A stretch of 64,000 nucleotides of DNA from Bacillus methanolicus PB1 (GTDB lineage: Bacteria > Bacillota > Bacilli > Bacillales > Cytobacillaceae). This document shows, in pieces, positions 22,716-30,648 of this stretch (position 1 is its first letter; each line of letters begins with the position of its first letter). Under the pieces are notes generated by a model. It was given only the letters and a program-made list of their open reading frames with translations. It was not told the DNA's origin and searched no databases. Made by a program: the position numbers and the translations under genes. The stretch spans positions 868,001 through 932,000 of the forward strand of contig NZ_AFEU01000002.1 of the NCBI RefSeq assembly GCF_000262755.1, given 5' to 3'.

Positions 22716-22763
22716 AAGGGGCTCAGAAAGTCAGTTTTACTGACTTTCTGGACAGCCCCTTTT
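22716..22763. repeat. Terminal hairpin of the IS1182-type element
   Basis: GGGGCT-c-AGAAAGTCAGT pairs with ACTGACTTTCT-ggac-AGCCCC. It may be both the outer end of the element and a terminator that shields it from outside transcription. Confidence 0.65.
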
Positions 22764-22841
22764 TACATCTAGATTAAAACAGTAAATGTCAAATAAAGTA
22801 AAATATTGAATTTATTTACTTCTTTTATGCAAGACTAGTGG

Positions 22842-22875
22842 AGGGAGTCAGATCCTTATGAGTCAGCCCCTTATT
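22842..22875. repeat. Palindromic-repeat remnant (GTCAGATCCTTATGAGTCAG)
   Basis: GGGAGTCAGATCC followed by TTATGAGTCAGCCCCTTA, sharing the TTATGAGTCAGCC tail with the elements at 36738 and 57812. The sequence around it (22764-23100) has no gene. Confidence 0.5.
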
Positions 22876-23123
22876 AAAAAAGTTTTTCGGGAAAATATGC
22901 TTTTCAGGATTTCAAAATAATTAATTTTTGAAATTAATACTGACATGTGGAATTGAAAAAAGAAATCTTAATGATTTTCCGACAGAAGACTCCCACTTTA
23001 AGGAAAGTGAAGGGCAAAGCCCAATGAGTAAGTGGGAGATGAATGTAGGTTGGTGATAGCCAAAACCTTCCTCATTATGATATAATAAGAACAAACGTTC
23101 TCTATGGAAGTGAGGTGAACGTC

Positions 23124-24302
23124 ATGATCGTCCACAAAGCCTATAAATTTCGTATCTATCCAAACAAAAAACAAATGGAACTCATTAACAAAACGATTGG
23201 CTGTTCAAGATTCGTGTTCAATTTCTTTCTTGCTAAACAGAAGGAAAAGGACGACTTTTGGTATATTTGTGAAGAAATGGTCCAAAACGGTCAACTTCCA
23301 GCAAATAACTGGAAAGGTAAATACCTCAATAAGAAAGAAATCATAAAAACACTTCCTGAACTGAAAAAGCAATATGAATTTTTAAAGGAAGTGGATAGTA
23401 TTGCTTTGCAAAAATCAGTTGAAAATCTTGCTGACTCCTATGATCGATACTACAAGAAACAAAACAAACAACCTCGATTTAAGTCTAAAAAGAATCCAGT
23501 CCAATCCTACACAACAAAGCATACAAACGGGAATATAGCTGTAATAGGCAACTACATTAAATTGCCTAAACTTGGTCTTGTTCGTTTTGCCAAAAGCCGC
23601 GAAGTGAAAGGACGTATCATAAATGCAACAATACGGTGTAATCCTTCGGGCAAATACTTTGTTTCTCTTGGAACAGAGACAGAAGTATCTGAATGGCCAA
23701 AAACCCGTTCAGCTATTGGTGTTGACGTAGGAATCAAAGACTTTGCTATTCTTTCCGATGGAACAACTTACTCCAATCCAAAATTTTTCCGCTCATTAGA
23801 GGAAAAATTAGCGAAAGGACAACGGATTATGAGTAGACGAACCGTTGGCGGTGCAAATTGGCACAAGGCTAAAAAGAAAGTTGCCCGTATACACGAAAAA
23901 ATAGCCAATGCAAGAAAGGATTTTTTAGACAAGGCTTCAACCGATATTGTCAAAAACCACGACATTATCGGAATGGAAGATTTGTCTATAGCTAATATGC
24001 TGAAGAATCATTCTCTTGCCAAAGCAATTAGTGAAGCATCATGGTCGCAATTCAAAACCATGATTAAGTACAAAGCAAAATGGTATGGCAAACAAGTTGT
24101 GGCCGTTGCAAAAAACTTTCCTTCCAGTCAGCTTTGTTCTTGTTGTGGCTATCAAAACAAAGACGTTAAAAGTCTTGGATTGCGTGAATGGGAATGTCCT
24201 TCTTGCGGAACCCATCATAATCGAGATATTAACGCAAGTATCAATCTTAAAAATGAAGCCATAAGACTTCTAACCGCAGGAACTGCGGGGCTAGCCTACT
24301 AA
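23124..24302 (+). CDS. tnpB: TnpB, RNA-guided DNA endonuclease of an IS605-type element
   Basis: 392 residues from the ATG at 23124 (GAGGTG 8 bp upstream; a GTG at 23115 is inside the ribosome binding site). TnpB proteins, ancestors of Cas12, use an RNA made from the element's right end to cut DNA next to a short motif and help keep the element. The split RuvC site is intact: Asp201 ([10 protein letters not shown]), Glu285 ([10 protein letters not shown]), Asp368 ([11 protein letters not shown]). The zinc ribbon has Cys338, Cys341, Cys358 and Cys361. No frameshift is seen, so the nuclease is probably functional. Confidence 0.93.
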   Translation: MIVHKAYKFRIYPNKKQMELINKTIGCSRFVFNFFLAKQKEKDDFWYICEEMVQNGQLPANNWKGKYLNKKEIIKTLPELKKQYEFLKEVDSIALQKSVENLADSYDRYYKKQNKQPRFKSKKNPVQSYTTKHTNGNIAVIGNYIKLPKLGLVRFAKSREVKGRIINATIRCNPSGKYFVSLGTETEVSEWPKTRSAIGVDVGIKDFAILSDGTTYSNPKFFRSLEEKLAKGQRIMSRRTVGGANWHKAKKKVARIHEKIANARKDFLDKASTDIVKNHDIIGMEDLSIANMLKNHSLAKAISEASWSQFKTMIKYKAKWYGKQVVAVAKNFPSSQLCSCCGYQNKDVKSLGLREWECPSCGTHHNRDINASINLKNEAIRLLTAGTAGLAY

Positions 24303-24383
24303 GATAACCGAAGGTTACTTCGGTGTTCGTAGGAATCTCCCGCTTCAAACAACCCGTCAGGGTGTTAAGCGGTGAGTAGTTCA
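24230..24383 (+). ncRNA. Candidate omega RNA (reRNA) of TnpB
   Basis: In this family the guide RNA scaffold covers the 3' end of tnpB and the right end of the element. Here the segment contains TAACCGAAGGTTA and the CCGCTT/AAGCGG hairpin with an inner ACCC/GGGT stem. The guide would be the bases after about 24380, i.e. the 3' end of the kinase gene. The 5' limit is a guess. Confidence 0.45.
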
Positions 24384-26243
24384 AGAAAAGTGAGTGATTT
24401 CCTGTAAAGCCTGTTGAAGATCAGCTCTTGTTTTTAATTCATTGTCGACCTCTATCCCAAGTTCAATCATTGTATCTGCAATTTCCGGGCTGATTCCGGT
24501 TAATATGGTTGAACAGCCTAATAATTTAATTCCTTTGACAATTTTAAATAAATGGCTTACAACGGCCGTATCCACAAATGGAACGCCGGAAATATCAATA
24601 ATCAATTGTTGTGCTTTTAGTTCTTTCACTCTAACTAATGTTCTTTCCCTTATTTTTTTCGCACGGTATGTATCCACATTGCCGACGATTGGAAGAATAC
24701 ATATTTTATCCGCAATCGGGATAATCGGAACGGACAATTCGTCTAATGTTTGACGATGGCTTTTTAATAGTTCATCTTTATAACCGACGTAGTAGGCGGT
24801 ATATGAATCGATGAACATATCAATAATATCATTCACTTCTCGTTCTAATGCAAAAAATTGTTCCATGTCAAGGGTGCATTTTGATTCGATATAAAAGGCT
24901 TTAATCGCGCTCCAGATGATCCCTCGAGTTGATTGAATGAGTTCCCAGGCCAAATGAATCGGAAAATCGGCTTTTGCATGGCGGATGCCATATTCTTTGG
25001 CAGTGTCCATAATATCTTCCGGTTTTAAAACTTGAATATTTTCTGCAACTATGTGTATGATAGGATTTCCATTTACTTCGAATCTTTCAAGTTCTTCGTT
25101 ATCACTTAATAATGTGCTGATATAGCTTTTGTCATTTTTTATATATTGAATCCATTCATTTGAATAGAACTGTGCATTTTGTTCTAAAAATTCAGATAAT
25201 TTATTTTTTGAGTTTATTTCAGTTTTCATCGATTTTCCTCCCATAAATTGAACCGAATTACCTTTGCATTTTGAAAAAGAAAGGTAGAAGGTAGTTCCTT
25301 TGCCCTCCTCGCTCTCTAAATGTATTTTGCCATGATTGTTTTGGATCGCATTAAAAACTTGAGCAAGCCCCAATCCTTTTCCATCCTGTTTTAGTGTAAA
25401 GAAAGGAGTCCCTAAGAGTCGCAGCTTGTCCTTTGGAATACCAACGCCAGTATCTGAAATAGTAATATGGATATTTTGATAATCCTCATTTTGTTCAATG
25501 ACCAGTGTACCGCCGTCAGGCATTGATTCAATTGCATTTTTAATTAAATTAAAAAATGCCTTCTTAATTTGATTTTTTCTTCCTATAATCGTTGTTTCTT
25601 TATTTTCAAGCTTTTTGATTACTTTTACATTATAAAGCTGGTTTTGAAATAATAGTAAGGTGGATTTTAATTCCGAACATATATTAAAAGATGTCGGCTG
25701 TTCCTGTACAAATTCTGGTTTTGAGACGCTCATCAAATCATTTAAGGTAGTGATGGCACGTTCTAATTCGTTTTGTGCGATCTGAATATATTCGCCATTA
25801 ATAGTTTGATCCATTAATTGCAGAAATCCTTTTACGGCAGTTAAGGGATTTCGAACCTCATGAGCAACACCGGCTGCCATCTCCCCGATAGATGATAGTA
25901 AGTGATTATTCCAGTTCGTATCATTATATTTTTGCAGCTGATTGACATTGAAAATATACAAATGAACCTTGTCGAGCTTTTGTTCATCATAAGTTTTATG
26001 AAATAAAAAAAGGTAGCTTTGAGCATCAATGTTCGCTATAAATTGATTTGATTTGCCCATAAAGCATTCATGTAGTTTCATCTTAATTTCATTATTTTTG
26101 ATTCGTTTGAACAAGTTGATTGATTCATTATCTTCTAAAAAAGATAACCTTTTTATCTCTTTATTCATTTTTTGTATAATTCCATCTGGTGTGAGTTCAA
26201 TCAATCCAAAATGAATGTCATGATTGGCAGCTGAATTTTTCAT
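24381..26243 (-). CDS. Histidine kinase fused to an RsbR-type STAS protein
   Basis: 620 residues from the ATG at 26243 (AAAGGCAGGG upstream; an ATG at 26264 lacks a good site). A PAS-like segment (about 10-105) precedes a HisKA domain with the phospho-acceptor His128 (GEMAAGVAHEVRNPLTAVKG). A HATPase domain has the N box (FFNLIKNAIESMPDGG), ISDTGVGIP and GKGLGLAQ. From residue 339 it continues in frame into an RsbR-like protein: a helical non-haem-globin-like domain, then STAS (about 515-620) with IIDISGVPFVDTAVVSHL and LTGISPEIADT, carrying Thr at both places phosphorylated by RsbT in RsbR proteins. It follows an RsbT-like kinase gene and overlaps it. The stop lies at the right end of the tnpB element. 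Confidence 0.88.
   Translation of the reverse strand: MKNSAANHDIHFGLIELTPDGIIQKMNKEIKRLSFLEDNESINLFKRIKNNEIKMKLHECFMGKSNQFIANIDAQSYLFLFHKTYDEQKLDKVHLYIFNVNQLQKYNDTNWNNHLLSSIGEMAAGVAHEVRNPLTAVKGFLQLMDQTINGEYIQIAQNELERAITTLNDLMSVSKPEFVQEQPTSFNICSELKSTLLLFQNQLYNVKVIKKLENKETTIIGRKNQIKKAFFNLIKNAIESMPDGGTLVIEQNEDYQNIHITISDTGVGIPKDKLRLLGTPFFTLKQDGKGLGLAQVFNAIQNNHGKIHLESEEGKGTTFYLSFSKCKGNSVQFMGGKSMKTEINSKNKLSEFLEQNAQFYSNEWIQYIKNDKSYISTLLSDNEELERFEVNGNPIIHIVAENIQVLKPEDIMDTAKEYGIRHAKADFPIHLAWELIQSTRGIIWSAIKAFYIESKCTLDMEQFFALEREVNDIIDMFIDSYTAYYVGYKDELLKSHRQTLDELSVPIIPIADKICILPIVGNVDTYRAKKIRERTLVRVKELKAQQLIIDISGVPFVDTAVVSHLFKIVKGIKLLGCSTILTGISPEIADTMIELGIEVDNELKTRADLQQALQEITHFS
25227..25242 (-). promoter_or_regulatory. 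Internal ribosome binding site and start for the RsbR-like half
   Basis: GGGAGG (25242-25237) lies exactly 7 nt before the in-frame ATG at 25229. Initiation here would give a 282-residue stand-alone RsbR-type protein, which is the normal size for that family. The gene may thus make both a fusion and a separate RsbR. Confidence 0.6.
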
Positions 26244-26643
26244 AGTGTTTACCCTGCCTTTCATCGATCCACTTTACGGCTCTAACCTTAGTCCCAAGTT
26301 TTTTATTGCTAGTGATTTCAAATTCATCCATTAAACGCATGACCCCTGATAAACCTAATCCCAGCCCTTTCTTGGAGGGGATTTCATTTCTTAATATTTT
26401 ATCAATGTCTTTAATGCCAGGACCTTTATCAACGGCAATAATTTCAATTCCATAGGATTTAATCGGATTAATAAAAATTTCTCCTTTACCTGCATAGTAG
26501 ACAATGTTACGAGATAATTCCATAATGGATACGACTAATTTAGTTTGTTCGCTTTTATTTAATCCACAGTCTTCTGCAGCCATTTTTCCGATGGTACTCG
26601 CTATGTAGACATCATCTTCTCGTTCAATGGCAATCCTGTACAC
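26218..26643 (-). CDS. RsbT-like serine/threonine protein kinase
   Basis: 141-residue GHKL-fold switch kinase similar to RsbT (133 residues), which phosphorylates STAS proteins in the stressosome and then activates a phosphatase. The N box MELSRNIVYYAGKG (about 44-57), the G1 box VDKGPGIKDIDK and the G2 box KKGLGLGLSGVMRLMDEF are all present. The start is a GTG at 26643 after AAGGCGGATGA. It overlaps the next gene by 26 bp, indicating coupled translation with its likely partner, the RsbR-containing fusion. No rsbS-like gene is adjacent. What it outputs to (RsbU-type phosphatase or other) is not visible here. Confidence 0.88.
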   Translation of the reverse strand: MYRIAIEREDDVYIASTIGKMAAEDCGLNKSEQTKLVVSIMELSRNIVYYAGKGEIFINPIKSYGIEIIAVDKGPGIKDIDKILRNEIPSKKGLGLGLSGVMRLMDEFEITSNKKLGTKVRAVKWIDERQGKHYEKFSCQS

Positions 26644-26983
26644 ATCTCATCCGCCTTCAATTAATTTTACGTAATGTTCTACCTCATATTTTATCATAAT
26701 TATAAGATTTGATTTATAATTTCGAAAAATAAAAAAATAGTAATGTGCAAAATATGAGGGCAAGGTATATCAGAGTGTATTCCTGCCAAATTTGTATCCG
26801 GAAGGGAATTAGTTTAGATTAATCTAGTTGGAAATCATTTGCTTCACAATAATATTAAAGTGCTTATAATAGTAAGTTGAGTTTGAAGTGAGAAGGTGAA
26901 AGCTGTCGCCATTTCATAGCCAAAAAAAGAATTCAAAGGACAGGGTGAATTGTTTATGGAAATAAAGCTGAACGGAAAAAGGC
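26644..26983. other. Intergenic region upstream of the RsbT-like gene
   Basis: 340 bp, AT-rich, without a supported gene. TATAATTATGATAAA-like sequence near 26690-26705 on the minus strand could hold a -10 for the rsbT-like operon, but I could not assign a -35. Confidence 0.4.
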
Positions 26984-27004
26984 AGTACAGCCATAATCTG
27001 TACT
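26984..27004 (-). terminator. Terminator of corA
   Basis: AGTACAG and CTGTACT with a 7-nt loop; on the minus strand it is followed by GCCTTTTTCC. It includes the first bases of the corA stop codon. Confidence 0.55.
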
Positions 27005-27953
27005 ATTTAAACCAGCCTTTCTTTTTAAAACTGAAAAACATGCCGAGTCCAATGACGAGCATGAACAAAAGGGTTCCAAAATAACCGTATTTCCACTTTA
27101 ATTCAGGCATGTTTTCAAAATTCATTCCGTAAATTCCGGCTATAAAAGTTAAAGGCATAAAGATGGTCGTGATGACTGTCAATACTTTTATCACACGGTT
27201 TGTTTCATGCGAGTTTAAGGAAAGATAGCTGTCGCGAATATCGGTCGTCAGTTCCCGGTTCGATTCAATTATTTCGGAAAGCTTTAATAAATGGTCGTGT
27301 ATATCAGAAAAATATTCCCTTCGCTCCCTGATTTCTGTTAATCGGTGGGAGTTGAGCATTCGATAAATCAAGTCTCTCATTGGTGCTACTGTATGTCTTA
27401 AAGCTAACAGTTGATGCCTTGTATCGTACAAATCATCGAGCAACGCTTCCATTGATCGATTTTTGGAATTTTCATCAATTTCGTTTAATGTATCTTCGAT
27501 CTGGTAAACGATCGGAAAATAGTTATCAACTAATTTATCAAGAACTTGGTACAAAACTAAAAATGGATCCCATTGCCCCGGATTGTTTGAAAAGTAAACA
27601 CGGTCCCAAACTTCATTTATTTCAACGGAATCTTGATGATGATAAGTAACAATGAAATTTTTCGACACAAACAGGTTAATTTCTTCTTTTGAAAATGTGT
27701 CTGGATTAAGGCTGTGTGTAACAAAAAAGGTATGATCGTCATAATAATCGAGTTTTGGCCTTTGCAGTTTATAAACACAATCTTCAATCGCAAGAGGATG
27801 AAAATTCAGCGGCGTGCGCAGCAAGTCCGTTTCATTTTCTGTCGGCTGGTTGAAATCGATCCAATACCAAACAAAATTTCCCGATGTTAAATCTTTAACC
27901 GGCACGTCCTTAATTAATTCCATTTGATGGTTTACAGCAACAGTTCGCAGCAT
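27003..27953 (-). CDS. corA: CorA-family magnesium/cobalt transporter
   Basis: 316-residue divalent metal channel of the inner membrane. A large cytosolic N-terminal domain (about 1-250, with VWYWIDFNQPT early) and long helices lead to two transmembrane segments at the C-terminus (about 257-280 and 290-310). The pore signature is GMNFENMPEL after IYG, the selectivity-filter GMN motif that defines CorA. The basic C-terminus KKKGWFK is also typical. It is a single gene with its own terminator; two GGTCTGGCCC repeats lie just upstream of its start. Confidence 0.95.
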   Translation of the reverse strand: MLRTVAVNHQMELIKDVPVKDLTSGNFVWYWIDFNQPTENETDLLRTPLNFHPLAIEDCVYKLQRPKLDYYDDHTFFVTHSLNPDTFSKEEINLFVSKNFIVTYHHQDSVEINEVWDRVYFSNNPGQWDPFLVLYQVLDKLVDNYFPIVYQIEDTLNEIDENSKNRSMEALLDDLYDTRHQLLALRHTVAPMRDLIYRMLNSHRLTEIRERREYFSDIHDHLLKLSEIIESNRELTTDIRDSYLSLNSHETNRVIKVLTVITTIFMPLTFIAGIYGMNFENMPELKWKYGYFGTLLFMLVIGLGMFFSFKKKGWFK

Positions 27954-27978
27954 ATGTCCGTCACTCCTACAATGAAAA

Positions 27979-28054
27979 GGGGCCTGGCCCGCTCCGCTTT
28001 AAAGCGTTAAAGCAATGAGGGTCTGGCCCGCTCTCCTTTAAAGTGTTAAAGCAA
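27979..28054. repeat. Two-unit direct repeat of a GGYCTGGCCC element
   Basis: Two 35-bp units (27981-28015 and 28020-28054, period 39) share GG(C/T)CTGGCCCGCTC, CTTTAAAG and GTTAAAGCAA, with about four mismatches. Each has an inner CTTTAAAG palindrome. They lie between corA and a small gene on the same strand and belong to the GGTCTGGCC group seen elsewhere. Confidence 0.75.
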
Positions 28055-28063
28055 GCCCCGGGT

Positions 28064-28204
28064 TTAATCCGAATCTGGTTTATCGTTTTGGTCTTTATTT
28101 CGTTTATTGCCTTTGCTGTTGTCGCCGCTGGCGATTTCTCTGTTGCCGCCTGAAGTCCTGGGGGAATTTTGGTTTTTGCTGCCTTTATTAAATTTCTTCG
28201 TCAT
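28064..28204 (-). CDS. Small hydrophilic protein, possibly SASP-like
   Basis: 46 residues (MTKKFNKGSKNQNSPRTSGG then NREIASGDNSKGNKRN and an acidic end), rich in Asn, Lys, Ser and Gly, with no hydrophobic stretch. The ATG follows AAAGGAG with 9-nt spacing, which is strong support for translation. Composition and size resemble minor small acid-soluble spore proteins such as SspP/SspN, but I cannot assign it firmly. No terminator is obvious. It is upstream of corA on the same strand. Confidence 0.65.
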   Translation of the reverse strand: MTKKFNKGSKNQNSPRTSGGNREIASGDNSKGNKRNKDQNDKPDSD

Positions 28205-28381
28205 AAATCAAAACTCCTTTACTCATTTCTTTTGTTTCGTTAGTTTGCCTCATAAAATACGACTTATGCGCCTGATAAAAACGAAAGACCGCTCTGCTAA
28301 CAGCATTTGCGGTTAGTCCAGAAATGAAAAGCTGCAGGTATCAAAAATTGAATCGCTGCAGCTTATTTATCGTTTTTTTTT

Positions 28382-29026
28382 TTACAGATTTTTTAATGAA
28401 TCAGAAATCGGAATATCACCTGACATGAGGTCAAATGAACGGTAAAATGTATTCTCTTCATCAAGTGAGGCCAGAATTGTATGCGCTACATCTTCACGAG
28501 GGATTGATCCTTCTTTTAAATTTTCAGCGGCAATAATTTTTCCTGTGCCGGGTTCATTTTTAAGCCATCCGGGACGAATAATTGTATATGTTAATTCACT
28601 TTGTTCCAGCATTCTGTCAGCATAATGCTTGGCAACATAGTAAGGTTTGATTGATTCCTGCCAATTTTCTCTATTATGTGCCTGGAACGAACTGATCATT
28701 ACGAATCTTTTAATTCCTGCTTTTTCAGCGGCTTCGATCGTTTTTACAGCTCCGTCAAGATCAACTAAAAGTGTTTTGTCGTATCCTGTGTGCCCGCCGG
28801 AACCGGCAGAAAAGACGATTGCATCACAGCCTTTTGCAGCCTCGGCAATTTTTTCAACACTATCTTCCAGGCTTGCCACTGCGGTTTCAACGCCTAATTG
28901 TTGGAAAAATTTCGCTTGCTCTTCTTTTCGAACCATAGCTCTTGCAGTGTGTTTATCACTTTCTTTGATTAACTGGACGAGTCGTTTTCCGATTTGTCCA
29001 TTCGCTCCAACAACAAGAACCTTCAT
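28382..29026 (-). CDS. yhfK: NAD(P)-binding SDR-family protein YhfK
   Basis: 214-residue atypical short-chain dehydrogenase of the NAD(P)H-binding (NmrA-like) type, the same length as B. subtilis YhfK and very like it in sequence. The dinucleotide-binding loop is GANGQIGKRL (7-16). CDAIVFSAGSGGHTGYDKTL, ISSFQAHNRENW, the catalytic-type YYVAKHYAD and TIIRPGWLKNEPGTG are the shared blocks. The biochemical substrate is unknown. It is a single gene on the minus strand, downstream of the sortase locus. Confidence 0.9.
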   Translation of the reverse strand: MKVLVVGANGQIGKRLVQLIKESDKHTARAMVRKEEQAKFFQQLGVETAVASLEDSVEKIAEAAKGCDAIVFSAGSGGHTGYDKTLLVDLDGAVKTIEAAEKAGIKRFVMISSFQAHNRENWQESIKPYYVAKHYADRMLEQSELTYTIIRPGWLKNEPGTGKIIAAENLKEGSIPREDVAHTILASLDEENTFYRSFDLMSGDIPISDSLKNL

Positions 29027-29151
29027 GAAATTTGGCTCCTTTCATATAGGATCATTCTTTTTCATTATTTCAAAAGAAACATTCGAAAGCAAATTAGCTG
29101 GCTCAAATGTAAAGGGCCAGACCCCTCCAATTTTTGGTTTGCAAAGTTTTA

Positions 29152-29736
29152 TCATTTAACTAGATCAGCCACTAACACATATCTCTCAGGTGCATCTCCG
29201 ATAAAATCAAACGGATAACAAGTTGTCACTGTTAAGGTTGCTCTCGGTTTTGGGACAATAACCGTTCTGTCATTTGCATCGACAATCCGGACTTTTCGAG
29301 CTTTATACGTAAATTCTCCTGCCGAAGTAGTCACGATTAACAAATCACCGACGCCAACTTCACCAAGCTTCCGGAATACGGTATCACGGTGTCCGGAAAG
29401 AACTGAATTATCTTCTTCTCCGGGAAAAACACTGCCGGCAAAATGGCCGACTCCTTTTTCTAGTTCATCTTCATCTGTTCCGTGAATGATCGGAAGTGTG
29501 GCTGAGATTTTTGGAATGTATAATTCTCCTATTTCTTCCCCCATTTTTGGCCGATTTGGATACAAAACATTGTCTTTTGATTTCGTTTTTTGTACAGATT
29601 CTTTTGCTTGAACGGCTTCTCTTTCTGCGTGGTTTGATTTTGTAGCTGTAAAAAATGGCTGGATATTTGATAGCAGCAGCCAGCCTCCGGCAATAATGGC
29701 TGCAGCCCCAAGCGCCAATCTACATTTTCGGATCAT
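29152..29736 (-). CDS. Class D sortase
   Basis: 194-residue membrane-anchored transpeptidase that cleaves LPXT-type signals and joins proteins to peptidoglycan. An N-terminal membrane helix (about 6-25) is followed by the sortase domain. The catalytic residues His116 (LSGHRDTVF), Cys173 (TLTVTTCYPF) and Arg185 (APERYVL) are all present. The start ATG shares an ATGA overlap with the original stop of the upstream acidic LPXTA protein gene, its expected substrate. Class D sortases of Bacillus act on surface proteins of the mother cell or forespore. The substrate gene is damaged here. Confidence 0.92.
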   Translation of the reverse strand: MIRKCRLALGAAAIIAGGWLLLSNIQPFFTATKSNHAEREAVQAKESVQKTKSKDNVLYPNRPKMGEEIGELYIPKISATLPIIHGTDEDELEKGVGHFAGSVFPGEEDNSVLSGHRDTVFRKLGEVGVGDLLIVTTSAGEFTYKARKVRIVDANDRTVIVPKPRATLTVTTCYPFDFIGDAPERYVLVADLVK

Positions 29737-30523
29737 GAATGTTTCACGTTCCTCTTACGGATTAAAATAGCGCCTGCTGCGATAAGAGCCAATCCGAATA
29801 ATTTCCGGCTGTGTTCGGCAATTTGCCCCCTTTAATGGTTTTGATTGTTTTATGATTTTTTTGCGTTTTTTGTGATTTTACTTTAATTGGTTCTTGTTTT
29901 TTAATGATTTCTTCTGCTTGATTCATATCTGAAACCGTATCTTCAAGCAGTTCTGAACTGAACATGTCAGCCGTAATCAATATATCTGCAAGAAAATCAC
30001 CTTTAGTGCTATATAACTCAATTAACAGGTCGTAGCCCTTTGTATCTTCCAGCAACATCATTTCTTCTGTTGAAAGGGCAATTCTGTCATCGCCTTTCAC
30101 AAGGAAAAATTCAGCGTCCATTTGGAATAGATCCATCATTTCCTGCATAATGTTCATAAGCTCATCAAGCTGCTCTTCGGTAAGTTCATCGGCGCTTTCA
30201 AAGTCACCTAATGCCATCATCCGATTTTCAAGTTCCATCATTTTATCTAGAATTGCCGGATCTTCCAAATTTAAAGACATGAAGTGAGTAATTAGTGTAT
30301 CGATTTCTTCATCCGTTATGCCGAGGTCGGCAACCATTTGCAATTTATTATTAAAGTCTAGATAAATATACTTAAGAAAAAATTTTTTCGATAGAATTGT
30401 AATTATTTTGGAAATGCTATAAAATAATTGGACCTTTATTTTAATAAATAACATCGTTGAAAAACCCAGTAATATCAAGGTTTTTCCTCCTCGCTTCCTT
30501 GACCGTAGCGTGAAGAGCAGCAT
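29733..30523 (-). pseudogene. Processed acidic surface protein with LPXTA signal, decayed
   Basis: The recognisable part starts around residue 60 of the open frame (30352) with MVADLGITDEEIDTLITHFM and runs through acidic DEL/MMEL-rich sequence to GGKLPNTAGNY, an LPXTA sorting motif. In the present frame the protein then ends DWLLSQQALF without a membrane anchor. One base earlier in frame (near 29796-29803) the sequence encodes FGLALIAAGAILIRKRNVKH, a perfect hydrophobic segment and basic tail, stopping at 29733 in an ATGA overlap with the sortase start. The first ~57 residues lack a normal signal peptide. So it is both 5'-degraded and frameshifted, or affected by a sequencing error. Confidence 0.8.
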
Positions 30524-30545
30524 ATTTATTTCCTGAAATTTATAT

Positions 30546-30588
30546 AAGGGGCCTGGCCCTTTACATTCCCTTTACATTTGAGTCAGCC
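30546..30588. repeat. Palindromic-repeat element (AAGGGGCCTGGCCCTT)
   Basis: AAGGGGCCTGGCCCTT is palindromic apart from its centre and is followed within 30 bp by GAGTCAGCC, the tail shared with other elements in this window. Confidence 0.6.
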
Positions 30589-30599
30589 TCCGAAAAACA

Positions 30600-30643
30600 A
30601 AAAAAGCTTCCGGCATTATTCATCACGAATGACGGAAGCTTTT
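30600..30643 (-). terminator. Terminator of the aldo/keto reductase gene
   Basis: AAAAGCTTCCG and CGGAAGCTTTT form an 11-bp stem with a long loop just past the stop; a T-rich stretch follows on the minus strand. Confidence 0.75.
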
Positions 30644-30648
30644 AAGTA

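Larger units (their letters stand above)
21712..22763 (-). mobile_element. IS1182-type element, truncated and frameshifted
   Basis: Contains the first ~60% of a DDE transposase on the minus strand, a 5' noncoding region and a terminal hairpin at 22716-22763 whose outer arm reads GGGGCTGTCC on the minus strand, like IS1182-type ends. The 3' part is missing and joins directly to the IS110 remnant at about 21711-21713 with CG microhomology. Confidence 0.75.
22988..24383 (+). mobile_element. IS605-type (tnpB-only) transposable element
   Basis: A tnpB gene flanked by subterminal hairpins and no tnpA, the IS1341-like form. The left-end hairpin pairs CTCCCACTT (22990-22998) with AAGTGGGAG (23030-23038) and has GGGCAAAGCCC inside. 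The right-end hairpin pairs CCGCTT (24340-24345) with AAGCGG (24367-24372). The exact ends are not proven; the right end falls at the stop codon of the neighbouring kinase gene. Such elements depend on a TnpA elsewhere to move. Confidence 0.75.
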
